From Mesobacillus maritimus (GTDB lineage Bacteria; Bacillota; Bacilli; Bacillales; Cytobacillaceae): a stretch of DNA of 64,000 nucleotides. The notes under the pieces are model-generated. The model searched no databases, was not told where the DNA came from, and saw only the letters and a list, made by a program, of their open reading frames with translations. The position numbers and the translations under genes are program-made. The DNA lies in assembly GCF_019749255.1 (NCBI RefSeq), contig NZ_JACWFH010000030.1:24317-88316 (forward strand). Reading direction: 5' to 3'. Of this stretch, positions 1 to 7,921 are shown one piece after another (the stretch's first letter is position 1; every line of letters begins with the position of its first letter).

Positions 1-1038
1 GTTATGCTTACTCACCAAAATTTACTTGCAAATGTGGTTCAGGTATGTGATTTCGTCTATAGACCTTTTGAAGAGCTAATTCCGGAAGACTTCAAAATGA
101 TAAGTGTGCTTCCGATGTTCCACGTATTTGGGCTTTCATGTAATGCAATTGCTGGAATTAGAGAGGGTGCTAACCAGTTAGTATTACCGCGGTTCGATCC
201 GAAGGAACTAATGGAAGTGGTTAAGACTGAGAAGCCGTTCCAAATGTCCGCTGTTCCTACGATGTATTTTGCGTTAAATAGCCACCCGGAAATTGAAGAA
301 TCAGGGTTTGGTGATATTCACTATATGAGTAGTGGCGGAGCACCACTTCCTGTTGAACAAATAAAAATATTTGAAGAAAAAACAGGCGGAAAACTACTAA
401 ATGGTTATGGGCAATCAGAGCTATCTCCGTCCCCTATTTTTAACCCGCCTTTCCTTAAGGCAAAGCCAGGGAGTGTGGGAATTCCGATACCTAGTACAGA
501 AGCGAGAATAGTAGAAATCACTGAAGATGGTGAAATGGTCGATGTACCGGTCGGGGAACCAGGTGAGTTGATTATAAAAGGACCTCAAGTAATGAAAGGC
601 TATTGGAACCGTCCAGAGGATACTAACAAAACCATTAAAGATGGCTGGCTTCTTACTGGGGATATCGCAAAAATGGACGAAGACGGTTATTTTTTCATCA
701 TGGACCGTAAGAAAGATATGATTATCGCGAGCGGTTATAACGTTTACCCTGCTGAGGTAGAGGATGTCCTATACCAACTACAAGGTGTTGAAGAAGCCGT
801 CGTAATTGGAGTACCTGATGAATATCGAGGGGAAACGGTTAAAGCATTCTTAAAGATAAATGATAGTGAGACCCTATCAACTGAAGATATTATTGCTTTT
901 GCTAAAAAGAATTTAGCTCCATATAAAGTGCCAAAGCAAGTAGAAATACTAGAAGAGCTTCCTAAATCCTCTGTAGGGAAATTACTACGGAGAGTTTTAA
1001 GAGAACAAGAATTACAAAAACAAAAAGTAGGAGTCTAA
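1..1038 (+). CDS. Long-chain acyl-CoA ligase, AMP-binding family (C-terminal part)
   Basis: The gene runs in from the left edge; the first in-window residues (V-MLTHQNL) match the segment just after the ATP-binding P-loop of adenylate-forming enzymes, so roughly the N-terminal third is missing. Visible family motifs are YGQSE (core A5, near residue 135), TGD and DRKKDMI (A7/A8), the hinge, and the C-terminal PKSSVGKLLRR that carries the catalytic lysine (A10). Such enzymes activate fatty acids to acyl-CoA using ATP in the cytoplasm. The stop is 13 bases before an SDR gene, suggesting one operon. Substrate chain length cannot be read from the sequence. The product could feed beta-oxidation or the PHA genes downstream; that is inference. 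Confidence 0.9.
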   Translation, partial: VMLTHQNLLANVVQVCDFVYRPFEELIPEDFKMISVLPMFHVFGLSCNAIAGIREGANQLVLPRFDPKELMEVVKTEKPFQMSAVPTMYFALNSHPEIEESGFGDIHYMSSGGAPLPVEQIKIFEEKTGGKLLNGYGQSELSPSPIFNPPFLKAKPGSVGIPIPSTEARIVEITEDGEMVDVPVGEPGELIIKGPQVMKGYWNRPEDTNKTIKDGWLLTGDIAKMDEDGYFFIMDRKKDMIIASGYNVYPAEVEDVLYQLQGVEEAVVIGVPDEYRGETVKAFLKINDSETLSTEDIIAFAKKNLAPYKVPKQVEILEELPKSSVGKLLRRVLREQELQKQKVGV

Positions 1039-1051
1039 CAGGAGGGGAATT

Positions 1052-1831
1052 ATGACTATGATTCAAGAATTATTTAATCTAAAAGGAAAAACAGCAATTG
1101 TTACTGGTGGAGGTAGAGGACTTGGTGAACAAATCGCCACTGTCTATGCAGATGCTGGAGCAAACGTTGTTGTCTGTTCAAGAAATGAAGAGGCTTGTAA
1201 ACAGGTTAGTGAAGCCCTTAAGGCAAAGGGAGTTGGCTCTCTTGCATTTAAATGCGATGTTTCTAACGAGGAAGATATTAATCATGTAGTCAATGAAACT
1301 ATGAAGGAATTTGGCAGAATAGATATTCTAGTTAACAACAGCGGAGTTAGCTGGGGAGCACCAGCCCTTGATATGCCTGTAGATAAATGGGACAAGGTAA
1401 TGGATATTAACCTGAAGGCAGTGTTCTTATTTTCAAAGGCTGTTGGGAAAATCATGAAAGAGCAACGTTCAGGAAAGATTATTAATATTGCATCAGTTGC
1501 CGGCTTAGGTGGACAGGATACAAGAATGATGGATGCAATTGGCTACTCAACAAGTAAAGGAGCGGTAATTGCCTTTACACGCGACCTGGCTGTTAAGCTA
1601 GCTCCATATAATGTGCATGTTAATGCAATTGCACCTGGATTCTTCCCAACTAAGATGACAAATGCGTTACTTGATCATGTGGGTGAATTTATTCTTGAAC
1701 GCACTCCAGCAGGCAGATTTGGCTCAGACCATGACATGATGGGACCAGCATTATTCCTTGCTTCAAGTGCTTCTGATTATGTCTTTGGTCATATTCTCTC
1801 AGTTGATGGAGGAACATCTGCACTAACTTAA
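1052..1831 (+). CDS. SDR family NAD(P)-dependent oxidoreductase
   Basis: A 259-residue classical short-chain dehydrogenase. The Rossmann motif TGGGRGLG is at residues 18-25, the NNSG motif near 95-98, and the catalytic N120, S148, Y165 and K169 (YSTSK) are all present; the C-terminal region has the SVDGG motif. The ATG at 1052 is preceded by AGGAGGGG at optimal distance. Related proteins include gluconate 5-dehydrogenase-like and 3-oxoacyl-carrier-protein reductase-like SDRs. It follows the acyl-CoA ligase by 13 bases, so they are probably co-transcribed. Because the PHA cluster just downstream has no phaB (acetoacetyl-CoA reductase), this enzyme could supply 3-hydroxyacyl-CoA, but nothing in the sequence proves that substrate. 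Confidence 0.88.
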   Translation: MTMIQELFNLKGKTAIVTGGGRGLGEQIATVYADAGANVVVCSRNEEACKQVSEALKAKGVGSLAFKCDVSNEEDINHVVNETMKEFGRIDILVNNSGVSWGAPALDMPVDKWDKVMDINLKAVFLFSKAVGKIMKEQRSGKIINIASVAGLGGQDTRMMDAIGYSTSKGAVIAFTRDLAVKLAPYNVHVNAIAPGFFPTKMTNALLDHVGEFILERTPAGRFGSDHDMMGPALFLASSASDYVFGHILSVDGGTSALT

Positions 1832-1917
1832 TAGACTTTTAGTAATAGTATCTAGAGACTGTTTTTGAAAGAATTTTTGCTAAAAGCGATAGATTTTGAG
1901 AAAAGAGCTTTGAAAAT

Positions 1918-1942
1918 AGGAATGCCGAATTACGGCATTCCT
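1918..1942. terminator. Hairpin between convergent genes
   Basis: A perfect 10-bp stem (AGGAATGCCG paired with CGGCATTCCT, 5-base loop) lies between the SDR gene and the oppositely oriented hydrolase. On the minus strand it is followed by TATTTTC, so it best serves the hydrolase; it may work in both directions. Confidence 0.6.
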
Positions 1943-1948
1943 AATCCA

Positions 1949-2746
1949 TTATACCTTTGCTAGAAACTCTAGTACTTTTTTATTAACGGTTTCCTGTGCC
2001 TCCGTCACATAAAGGTGTCCGGCCCCTGGTACTACACAAAACTTTGCTCCTTTGATTCGTTGGCTAAGTGTTTTTCCATTCTCAAATGGAACTAGTTTAT
2101 CGTCATCACCATGAATGACTAGTGTAGGAACTGAGATTTTATCTAGTTCATCATACGTATCATGGGCAAGGCAGGCCTGGAGTTGGAGCATGTATCCATG
2201 TGGTGGAGTTGGAATTTGCAGTCTAACATCAATATCTTCCTTGATGGCGTCGTGATGGTCACGAATGAATTTTTGACTGTAAAGGATGGGCACTGCAGCC
2301 CAAGCGGCTTCCTCTGGTGTAACGGATCCTCTGGAGACCATGGCCATAGCTATTTCGGGACTAGGTTGGACGTGGTTAACGCCACCTGATGTTGTGCACC
2401 CAAGGACGAGGGATTTTACTCGTTCAGGATAAGCGATGGCAAGTCTTTGGGCAATCATTCCACCCATTGAGATTCCATAAACGTTTGCCGCTTGCACATC
2501 TGCAGCATCTAAGACAGCTTTCGCATCTTCCGCCATCAGTTCGATTGAATAGGGTGTCTCAGGCTTTGAGCTGCGGCCGGTTCCGCGATTATCAAAGATG
2601 ATTACTTGATAGTTTTGTGATAAGGCTTCCAAACTTCTTTTCCAGGATAAACAATTGTGTGACAAACCCATAATTAGTAGTAAAGGTTCACCTTTTCCGT
2701 GAATCTCGTAATATAGATCAATACCATTTGCTTGGGCTATAGGCAT
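1949..2746 (-). CDS. Alpha/beta hydrolase
   Basis: A 265-residue single-domain alpha/beta-fold hydrolase. The nucleophile elbow GISMGG places the serine at residue 93; the acid lies in HGDDDKLVP (around D214-D216) and the histidine in GAGH (H244). There is no signal peptide, so it is cytoplasmic. Family members include 3-oxoadipate enol-lactonase-like esterases and haloperoxidase-like enzymes; the substrate cannot be assigned. It is divergent from the PHA operon that starts about 125 bases away, and a second hydrolase of the same type sits at the other end of that operon, so a role in PHA or 3-hydroxyacid ester turnover is possible. The ATG is preceded by AAAGGAGATGGG on the minus strand. Confidence 0.85.
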   Translation of the reverse strand: MPIAQANGIDLYYEIHGKGEPLLLIMGLSHNCLSWKRSLEALSQNYQVIIFDNRGTGRSSKPETPYSIELMAEDAKAVLDAADVQAANVYGISMGGMIAQRLAIAYPERVKSLVLGCTTSGGVNHVQPSPEIAMAMVSRGSVTPEEAAWAAVPILYSQKFIRDHHDAIKEDIDVRLQIPTPPHGYMLQLQACLAHDTYDELDKISVPTLVIHGDDDKLVPFENGKTLSQRIKGAKFCVVPGAGHLYVTEAQETVNKKVLEFLAKV

Positions 2747-2772
2747 TTTCCCATCTCCTTTAAAATTAATGA

Positions 2773-2801
2773 TGGTAAAATATATGGAATTTTCGTATAA
2801 T
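2773..2801 (+). promoter_or_regulatory. Possible promoter/PhaQ-like site ahead of the PHA operon
   Basis: A perfect -10 hexamer TATAAT is at 2796-2801. The expected -35 position is occupied by TGGTAAAATATATGG, which resembles the GTAAAATACATA core of the repeats upstream of phaQ. No good -35 hexamer is seen. The resemblance is short and the assignment tentative. Confidence 0.35.
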
Positions 2802-2871
2802 TAAGAACATAATTCAGAGATTATTAACAAGGCTTTATCGTGACAGCCAGGTGTTAGCGTGGGGGAAATAT

Positions 2872-3240
2872 ATGTGGACCATTGATGAAGAGTCAGCCAA
2901 AACGTACAAGAAATTAGAAGCAGACTATAATCGCCGAGTCCTATCCATGACTAACAATTTGCAGTACGTTAAAAATATTGGACAAGCATTCAATGCTCAT
3001 TTGGATTACGTAGTCGAGGTGAGAAAGCTTACGAAGGAGCTGTTAGACGCATTAAACCTCCCTGACAGGGATGAAATTGCTTCAATTGCTAAGAGAGTAA
3101 GAGCTTTGGAATCGAGACTAGATGATCTGGATGAACAAATAGAAGAGTCCAAGAACCAGATGAGAAACCACCAAAATCAAATTAGAAAATTCTCACAGGA
3201 AATGGCCGAATTATCAAAGGAACTGGTGGATTCAGAGTAA
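2872..3240 (+). CDS. Small PhaE/PhaR-like PHA synthase-associated protein
   Basis: A 122-residue, highly helical protein with a coiled-coil C-terminal half. The ATG at 2872 is chosen over a GTG at 2851 because GGGGG lies 6 bases upstream. It carries LNLPDRDEIASIAKRV near the middle, the same pattern as MNMPTKTDVKNVAKL in PhaR of this operon and LNLPTKDDVAAIAKLV in the second PhaR-like protein at 23953. In class III synthases a similar motif closes the PhaE subunit. It is therefore probably a third synthase-partner or granule protein. It is the first gene of an operon with a phasin-like gene, phaR and phaC. No signal peptide or enzyme motif is present. Confidence 0.65.
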   Translation: MWTIDEESAKTYKKLEADYNRRVLSMTNNLQYVKNIGQAFNAHLDYVVEVRKLTKELLDALNLPDRDEIASIAKRVRALESRLDDLDEQIEESKNQMRNHQNQIRKFSQEMAELSKELVDSE

Positions 3241-3290
3241 CTCTATTATTGTGATTTTCTATTAATTTTATATAAAAGGTGGAGAGAGAG

Positions 3291-3947
3291 ATGGCAGAGA
3301 ACAAAAAGGCTTCTAAAAAGGAAGAAGTACAGGTGAAAAGTGAACAGCAAGAACCTGTAGTTGAAGAGAATCAAACGCAAGAACAAACTGAACAAAATTT
3401 ATCAAGTTTAGAACTTTTGTGGAATAACGCTTACCAGGAGTTAGACAAATGGGCTGAGCGTGGAAATTACCGAGATGAAATATTTCTTAAAGCCGTAAAA
3501 GACTACTCTGAGAGTGTTCAGCGCAATCGTGACAACCTCAAAGAAGTTACAGAGCAATTCAATAAGGAGCTGGTTGAATGGCAACGTACAGCTCGTGAAG
3601 AGTTCTTAATGTCAACTACTGCGATTCAACATTTCTTCCCAGTAAGATCTTATGAGGAAATCAACCAACTATTTGATCGGATCCAAAAATCAACTGCAGG
3701 CATTTTAAGTGCGCCATATCGTGCAGTAAATCCAGACCAGGCGATTGAAAGATATGTTGGAATGGTGGAAAAATACATTGAGCTTCGTAAAAAGGGTAGA
3801 AATGAGTATGTTAGCACTGTAAAGAAGACTACGAATATCGTTCAACAAAATCAGAGAGTCTTTGTAAACCTTTTTTCAAAACAAGTAAAATCTTTATTCC
3901 CATTCAATAAACATATGGAAAAGCAAGAAGACGCAGTGAAATCTTAA
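3291..3947 (+). CDS. Phasin-like PHA granule-associated protein
   Basis: A 218-residue, charged, mostly helical protein. The first 35 residues are a low-complexity Glu/Lys/Gln tail; the rest is amphipathic helix with no catalytic motif. The overall pattern, including a helix ending in RKKGRNEYVSTVKKT, resembles PhaP of this window (7213-7830). The ATG at 3291 has AAAGGTGGAG 6 bases upstream; a GTG at 3279 is in frame but has no site. Position between the PhaE-like gene and phaR supports a role on PHA granules. It is called phasin-like by composition, context and weak similarity, not by a diagnostic motif. Confidence 0.6.
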   Translation: MAENKKASKKEEVQVKSEQQEPVVEENQTQEQTEQNLSSLELLWNNAYQELDKWAERGNYRDEIFLKAVKDYSESVQRNRDNLKEVTEQFNKELVEWQRTAREEFLMSTTAIQHFFPVRSYEEINQLFDRIQKSTAGILSAPYRAVNPDQAIERYVGMVEKYIELRKKGRNEYVSTVKKTTNIVQQNQRVFVNLFSKQVKSLFPFNKHMEKQEDAVKS

Positions 3948-3970
3948 AAATAGATTAGGAGCGATTACGG

Positions 3971-4606
3971 ATGGCAAAAGAAAAATACGATCCATATAAA
4001 GGGTTTAGAGAACTAACTGGTATGTGGGAAAAACAAATGAATTCCCTGTTGTTATCATGGTCTGATAACACTGATTATATCAAGCTTTCAAATGTGGGGT
4101 TACAGACGCATACACGTTATTTAGAAATGATAAAAAGAAATCAGGAAATCATGGCTAATTTTATGAATATGCCTACTAAAACTGATGTGAAAAATGTTGC
4201 GAAGTTGACCATTCAGGCTGAAGAAAAAATTGATGCTCTTGAAGAACAAATTTGGAATTTGCAAGATAGCTTTGCTGCAATTAACAAAGAAAATATGGAG
4301 TTTTTTGGGGAGCTTGTTGCTCTGTCCAAGCAAATGAAAGAAGAACTTGATAACAATGTAAAAGAACTACGCGAAGCTAAAAAGGTTAAATCGGACCTTC
4401 AAAAATTACGCAAAGAGCTTTCCGACACGAATGAGTTGAAAGCTGAGCTCCAAGAGTTAAGACGGGAGTTAACAGAAGCGAATGGTCTTAAGCTGGAATT
4501 ACAAGAATTGAAACAAGAACTTGTTCAATATAAGGAAACAAAGAATCAAGAACCAGTACAGGAAAAAAAAGAATTCGAACTGGCAGGAGCCGGAACAGGT
4601 AAATAA
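3971..4606 (+). CDS. phaR: PHA synthase subunit PhaR (class IV)
   Basis: A 211-residue protein matching the PhaR subunit of class IV (Bacillus-type) PHA synthase. The N-terminal 60 residues (YDPYKGFRELTGMWEKQMN) and the MNMPTKTDVKNVAKL motif near residue 57 are characteristic; the second half is a long coiled coil with repeated LRKEL/LRREL/LKQEL heptads. It forms the active synthase with PhaC, encoded 20 bases downstream. A GGAGCG site precedes the ATG. The coiled coil is longer and more repetitive than is usual for PhaR. In Bacillus megaterium phaB sits between phaR and phaC; here there is no such gene. Confidence 0.88.
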   Translation: MAKEKYDPYKGFRELTGMWEKQMNSLLLSWSDNTDYIKLSNVGLQTHTRYLEMIKRNQEIMANFMNMPTKTDVKNVAKLTIQAEEKIDALEEQIWNLQDSFAAINKENMEFFGELVALSKQMKEELDNNVKELREAKKVKSDLQKLRKELSDTNELKAELQELRRELTEANGLKLELQELKQELVQYKETKNQEPVQEKKEFELAGAGTGK

Positions 4607-4626
4607 TTCAGGAAGTAGGGGAAAAA

Positions 4627-5685
4627 ATGGCAGTAGAATCACCAGTAAAAATTCCAGCCTTGGATTATGAGAAGGAAATGAAGCGCTGGACTCAGGTTTA
4701 TAAAATTCTAACTGAAGATGCACCTAAAATCGAGCATTCACCTCGTGAAATGGTCTGGAGAAAAAACAAAACAACTCTTTGGCATTATCCAGCAAAAGAA
4801 AAAAAATATAGCACACCATTGTTCTTTGTCTATTCACTTTTAAATAAACCTTATATTTTAGATATTAGTCCGGATACAAGTGTTATTGCGGGTCTTACTA
4901 AACGTGGATATGATGTTTATTTGCTTGATTGGGGTAATCCAGGGTACGAGGATGATGATATCAGTTTTGATAGCTATATTCTCGACTACTTAGAAAAAGG
5001 TGTAAAACGTGCTTTGCGCCACTCTGGTGCTGAAGATATTTCAGTCGTAGGGTATTGCTTAGGGGGAACCATTGCCTCCATTTTCGCGTCAATCACTGAT
5101 TTACCAATTAAGAACCTAATCGTTGCAACTGTTCCTATTGATTATAGTGTGGGAGTAGCACCTGAAAAATGGCTTGAAGGACTCCAGAATGGAACCGTTA
5201 GTGTTGATCGTTGGGTGGATGTTTATGGTACCATTCCTCCAGCACTAGTAGAAGCTATGTTCAGGACCTTAGCGCCGGTTAACGTTTCGCCATATGTTGG
5301 TTTGGTGTCTCGTGCCCATGATAGCAGATATGTGGACAAGTGGAGAAGAATGGATAAATGGCTAAATGATTCAGCACCTTTTGCGGGAGCTGCATTAAAG
5401 CAAATGTTCAATGATCTTATGAAGGATAATAAGCTTGTTAAGGGTGAATTGGTGATTGGTGGAAGAAGAGCAGATCTTAGCAATATCAAATGCAATTTCT
5501 TTGCTGTTTCATCTGCAAACGATGGGTTAATTGCGGAAGGACAGAGCCTACCAGTCATGGACCTTGTTTCTAGTGAGGATAAAACTTATAAGGTTGTTGA
5601 AGCGGGTCATGTTTCGCTAGCTTTAAGCGGATTGTTCGCGCCAATCGTTGACGAATGGTTGTCCAGTCGTTCAGACCTTGCATAA
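4627..5685 (+). CDS. phaC: PHA synthase catalytic subunit PhaC (class III/IV)
   Basis: A 352-residue polymerase of alpha/beta-hydrolase fold that joins 3-hydroxyacyl-CoA units into PHA. The lipase-like box GYCLGG gives the catalytic cysteine C144; the partner residues are D299 (SSANDG) and H328 (AGHVSLA). Length fits class III/IV PhaC (about 355-365), which need a PhaE or PhaR partner; phaR is directly upstream. A GTAGGGG site precedes the ATG. It is the last gene of the operon and is followed by a strong terminator. A second phaC lies at 24464-25486. Confidence 0.95.
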   Translation: MAVESPVKIPALDYEKEMKRWTQVYKILTEDAPKIEHSPREMVWRKNKTTLWHYPAKEKKYSTPLFFVYSLLNKPYILDISPDTSVIAGLTKRGYDVYLLDWGNPGYEDDDISFDSYILDYLEKGVKRALRHSGAEDISVVGYCLGGTIASIFASITDLPIKNLIVATVPIDYSVGVAPEKWLEGLQNGTVSVDRWVDVYGTIPPALVEAMFRTLAPVNVSPYVGLVSRAHDSRYVDKWRRMDKWLNDSAPFAGAALKQMFNDLMKDNKLVKGELVIGGRRADLSNIKCNFFAVSSANDGLIAEGQSLPVMDLVSSEDKTYKVVEAGHVSLALSGLFAPIVDEWLSSRSDLA

Positions 5686-5703
5686 TGATCTTTAAATAGA
5701 GGG

Positions 5704-5735
5704 GGGAAGGGTGAATCCCTTCCCATTTCTTTTGT
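5704..5735 (+). terminator. Rho-independent terminator after phaC
   Basis: Perfect 8-bp GC-rich stem GGGAAGGG/CCCTTCCC with loop TGAAT, followed by ATTTCTTTTG. It ends the phaR-phaC operon. Confidence 0.85.
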
Positions 5736-5741
5736 TGAATA

Positions 5742-6533
5742 CTATGCACTTTCTTGGAAACCTTTTTTATGCTTGTTGATAAAGTTACAAACCAGTCGGT
5801 TAAATCTGTCCTTAGCCTCGAATTTAGGCACATGACCGGTATTTCGCATGACGATGAATTCTGAATTTGGAATTAGCTTATGCATCCACAATTGTAACCA
5901 AGGAGGCAATACAGAATCATATTGACCGGCAATAACAAGCGTAGGAACTTTAATTTTCGGTAATAATTTAAGGTTATTAACCTCCATACAAGCCTTTCCT
6001 GATGCCAAAAAGGCATTGCGCTCAGGGCGATAACTTTCAGCAAACTTCTCTAAGGATTCTTTCTTCCAAGAATACAGACATTTTTTTGCAGCAATGTCTC
6101 TTCTTTCAGCTACTGTTAATTCTTCAATCTGAGATTCTCTAAACTTCATGTAAAGTTTTCCAAGCCTCTTAGGAATATAATGAAAAGTACAAGTGAGAAT
6201 AAGAGAGCGACATATTCCTGGTGCTTGACGATAAATTTCTTGTGCTACAGCTCCTCCCATGGATAGGCCAAGTATGTGAGCGCTTTCAATTGAGAGTTCA
6301 TCTAACAATCCAATTACATCTTTAGCGAAGTTTTCGATGGAGATGCCTTCTATGGATCTATGCTCTCCATGGCCACGTAAGTCTGGAATTATAAGTTCGT
6401 AATATTCAGATAATTCATATTGACTTTGCCACCCCTCTTTTACCTCGCCTAGACCATGAATCAATACCAATGGTTCTCCGCTTCCAAAGTGCAGATAAGG
6501 CATACCTGTTTTACTAACCTTTGTGTTTTGCAT
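5742..6533 (-). CDS. Alpha/beta hydrolase
   Basis: A 263-residue alpha/beta-fold hydrolase, cytoplasmic. The oxyanion HGLG is at 26-29, the nucleophile elbow GLSMGG gives S91, the acid is in AGQYDSVLP and the histidine is H234 (TGHVPKF). The start at 6533 is preferred over one 39 bases upstream because AGAGGTGG lies 7 bases before it. It converges on phaC and diverges from phaQ. It resembles the hydrolase at 1949-2746 in type and both flank the PHA genes, so a role in PHA-related thioester or ester hydrolysis is possible but unproven. Confidence 0.82.
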   Translation of the reverse strand: MQNTKVSKTGMPYLHFGSGEPLVLIHGLGEVKEGWQSQYELSEYYELIIPDLRGHGEHRSIEGISIENFAKDVIGLLDELSIESAHILGLSMGGAVAQEIYRQAPGICRSLILTCTFHYIPKRLGKLYMKFRESQIEELTVAERRDIAAKKCLYSWKKESLEKFAESYRPERNAFLASGKACMEVNNLKLLPKIKVPTLVIAGQYDSVLPPWLQLWMHKLIPNSEFIVMRNTGHVPKFEAKDRFNRLVCNFINKHKKGFQESA

Positions 6534-6655
6534 CCTCAAACCACCTCTTCTGTTTTTTACTTTTATTCCCAAACAAGAATGATTCTAAACCTTCACAAAT
6601 TGTTCAAAAACCATTTTACAATTTATGTATATGTTTCTTTTACACAAAGTTTACT

Positions 6656-6678
6656 CTATATGTGTAAAATACATATAG
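6656..6678. promoter_or_regulatory. Operator-like dyad 1 upstream of phaQ
   Basis: CTATATGT and ACATATAG half-sites separated by 7 bases, with an AAAATACATA core repeated at 6707-6730 and, inverted, at 6758-6780. It is the furthest upstream copy and lies between the divergent hydrolase and phaQ. A PadR-type regulator such as PhaQ would be expected to bind dyads of this kind. Confidence 0.6.
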
Positions 6679-6692
6679 TTGGATAAACTAGG

Positions 6693-6722
6693 TTGACAGG
6701 TTATTGTATATAGGTGTAAAAT
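6693..6722 (+). promoter_or_regulatory. Sigma-A promoter of phaQ-phaP
   Basis: TTGACA at 6693-6698 and TAAAAT at 6717-6722 with an 18-base spacer. The -10 lies inside the second operator-like repeat, consistent with repression by blocking polymerase. Confidence 0.7.
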
Positions 6723-6730
6723 ACATATAG
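6707..6730. promoter_or_regulatory. Operator-like repeat 2, overlapping the phaQ -10
   Basis: Second copy of the GTGTAAAATACATATAG sequence, covering the -10 hexamer and probable transcription start of phaQ. Confidence 0.6.
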
Positions 6731-6757
6731 AGAAGCAGTTATAAGAATACTGTTTTC

Positions 6758-6780
6758 CTCTATGTGTATTTTACATATAG
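6758..6780. promoter_or_regulatory. Operator-like repeat 3 (inverted) in the phaQ leader
   Basis: CTATGTG and CATATAG flank a TATTTTA core, the reverse complement of the other two copies. It lies between the transcription start and the phaQ ribosome binding site. Confidence 0.55.
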
Positions 6781-6794
6781 GTGAGGTGTTGGGT

Positions 6795-7232
6795 ATGGTA
6801 AATAATGATAACAATCAATCGGTAAATCCATCTAAGAATTTCGTACTACCATTCATATTATTGCTTCTAAGTAGAGTGTCCCTCCATGGGTATGAGCTTA
6901 GTCAGAAACTTCAGGCATTCGGTTTTAAAAGTATTGATCAGGGAAACCTTTATCGTTTACTTAGGAAGCTTGAAGCGGACGAGCTAGTATCTTCTGAATG
7001 GGATACAACAGGAAATGGTCCTGCTAAAAGAAAGTATTCAATTACGAAGGCTGGTATTACTTACTTAAAAGGATATGCAAATCAACTAGAAACGTATCAA
7101 GCCATGTTGGATCAGTTTTTCTCGATGTACAGTAGTCTTTTAGAGCTCTATATCCCTTCTTTTTCGACAAGGGATTCCATAGAGAAAAAAAGAAGTGAAA
7201 AGAGGAGGAACGATGATGGCAAAAAAGAATGA
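6795..7232 (+). CDS. phaQ: PadR-type PHA regulator PhaQ
   Basis: A 145-residue protein with a PadR-type winged helix: LPFILLLLSRVSLHGYELSQ, then NLYRLLRKLEADELV and the wing with AKRKYSITKAG. The length fits PhaQ of Bacillus megaterium (146), a repressor that controls phaQ and phaP and is titrated by PHA. The ATG at 6795 is chosen over one at 6762 because AGGTGAGGTG lies 7 bases upstream and 6762 falls inside an operator repeat. It overlaps phaP by 20 bases, so the two are co-translated. Three dyad repeats sit at its promoter. Family role is from B. megaterium; binding here is inferred. Confidence 0.88.
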   Translation: MVNNDNNQSVNPSKNFVLPFILLLLSRVSLHGYELSQKLQAFGFKSIDQGNLYRLLRKLEADELVSSEWDTTGNGPAKRKYSITKAGITYLKGYANQLETYQAMLDQFFSMYSSLLELYIPSFSTRDSIEKKRSEKRRNDDGKKE

Positions 7233-7830
7233 AGCAATTGAAGTACAAGAAAAAAATACGAGTGTAGAAGTGAATCCAACTGATTTATTCGTGAACACTC
7301 TATGGGATCAGTACGAACAATCACTTTCAAGAGCAAGACAACTGCGTGAAGCACAAGAAGAAGCTCTTCTTAAATCCTTTAAGGAAGTGCTAAAGTTTAA
7401 TAAGGAATACAGAAAGTCAGTAGGTAGCTTATACCAACAGACAAGAAAAACAAACTTGGACCTTGCTAAAGGCGTAGTCCAAAACGTTTCTAACAGAGAA
7501 GAAGGCAAAGAAATTAAAGCCGTTGCGAAGTTAAAGGAATTCGATGAGGTTACAAATCAGTTAAAAGAGATTACTGAACAAATGGAAAAGCTTGCTTTAA
7601 CACCAGTTCAGTCTACATTTAATTTTATTAACCAACTTGAAGAAAACTTAGAAAAGAACGCAGAGTCTTACCTTGCATATTCACGTGAGCGTCGGAAAGC
7701 TTGGCAACAAGTTACTGACGAATATGTAAAGCAAGCAAGAAAAACAAATCATGAAGCAGTCGGTTTTGTTAGGGACAAGTCGAAGGAACTTATCCAAACA
7801 GCAAAATCCGTAGAGCTTGTAAACAGCTAA
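7213..7830 (+). CDS. phaP: Phasin PhaP
   Basis: A 205-residue helical, charged protein of the Bacillus phasin type, coating PHA granules and setting their size and number. It begins within phaQ (20-base overlap) with AGAGGAGGA before the ATG at 7213; a second ATG follows at 7216. The segment NPTDLFVNTLWDQYEQSLSR and the terminal helix rich in Arg/Lys are typical. No enzyme motif or signal peptide is present. In B. megaterium phaP is next to phaQ in the same way. A strong terminator follows 9 bases after the stop. Confidence 0.87.
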   Translation: MMAKKNEAIEVQEKNTSVEVNPTDLFVNTLWDQYEQSLSRARQLREAQEEALLKSFKEVLKFNKEYRKSVGSLYQQTRKTNLDLAKGVVQNVSNREEGKEIKAVAKLKEFDEVTNQLKEITEQMEKLALTPVQSTFNFINQLEENLEKNAESYLAYSRERRKAWQQVTDEYVKQARKTNHEAVGFVRDKSKELIQTAKSVELVNS

Positions 7831-7839
7831 TTGAAATAG

Positions 7840-7877
7840 AAAGACCACCATCAGTTTACAACTGTGGTGGTCTTTTA
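7840..7877 (+). terminator. Terminator after phaP
   Basis: Perfect 11-bp stem AAAGACCACCA/TGGTGGTCTTT followed by TTTATC. It ends phaQ-phaP and, read from the other strand, has an A/T flank that could also serve queT. Confidence 0.85.
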
Positions 7878-7921
7878 TCATGTAATGAGCAATCCTTGGT
7901 AGGTACGATCTAGCCAAACCT

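Noticed and set aside
5223..5558. Antisense frames inside phaC and in other long genes
   Set aside because: They are shadows of the real coding strand, without ribosome binding sites.
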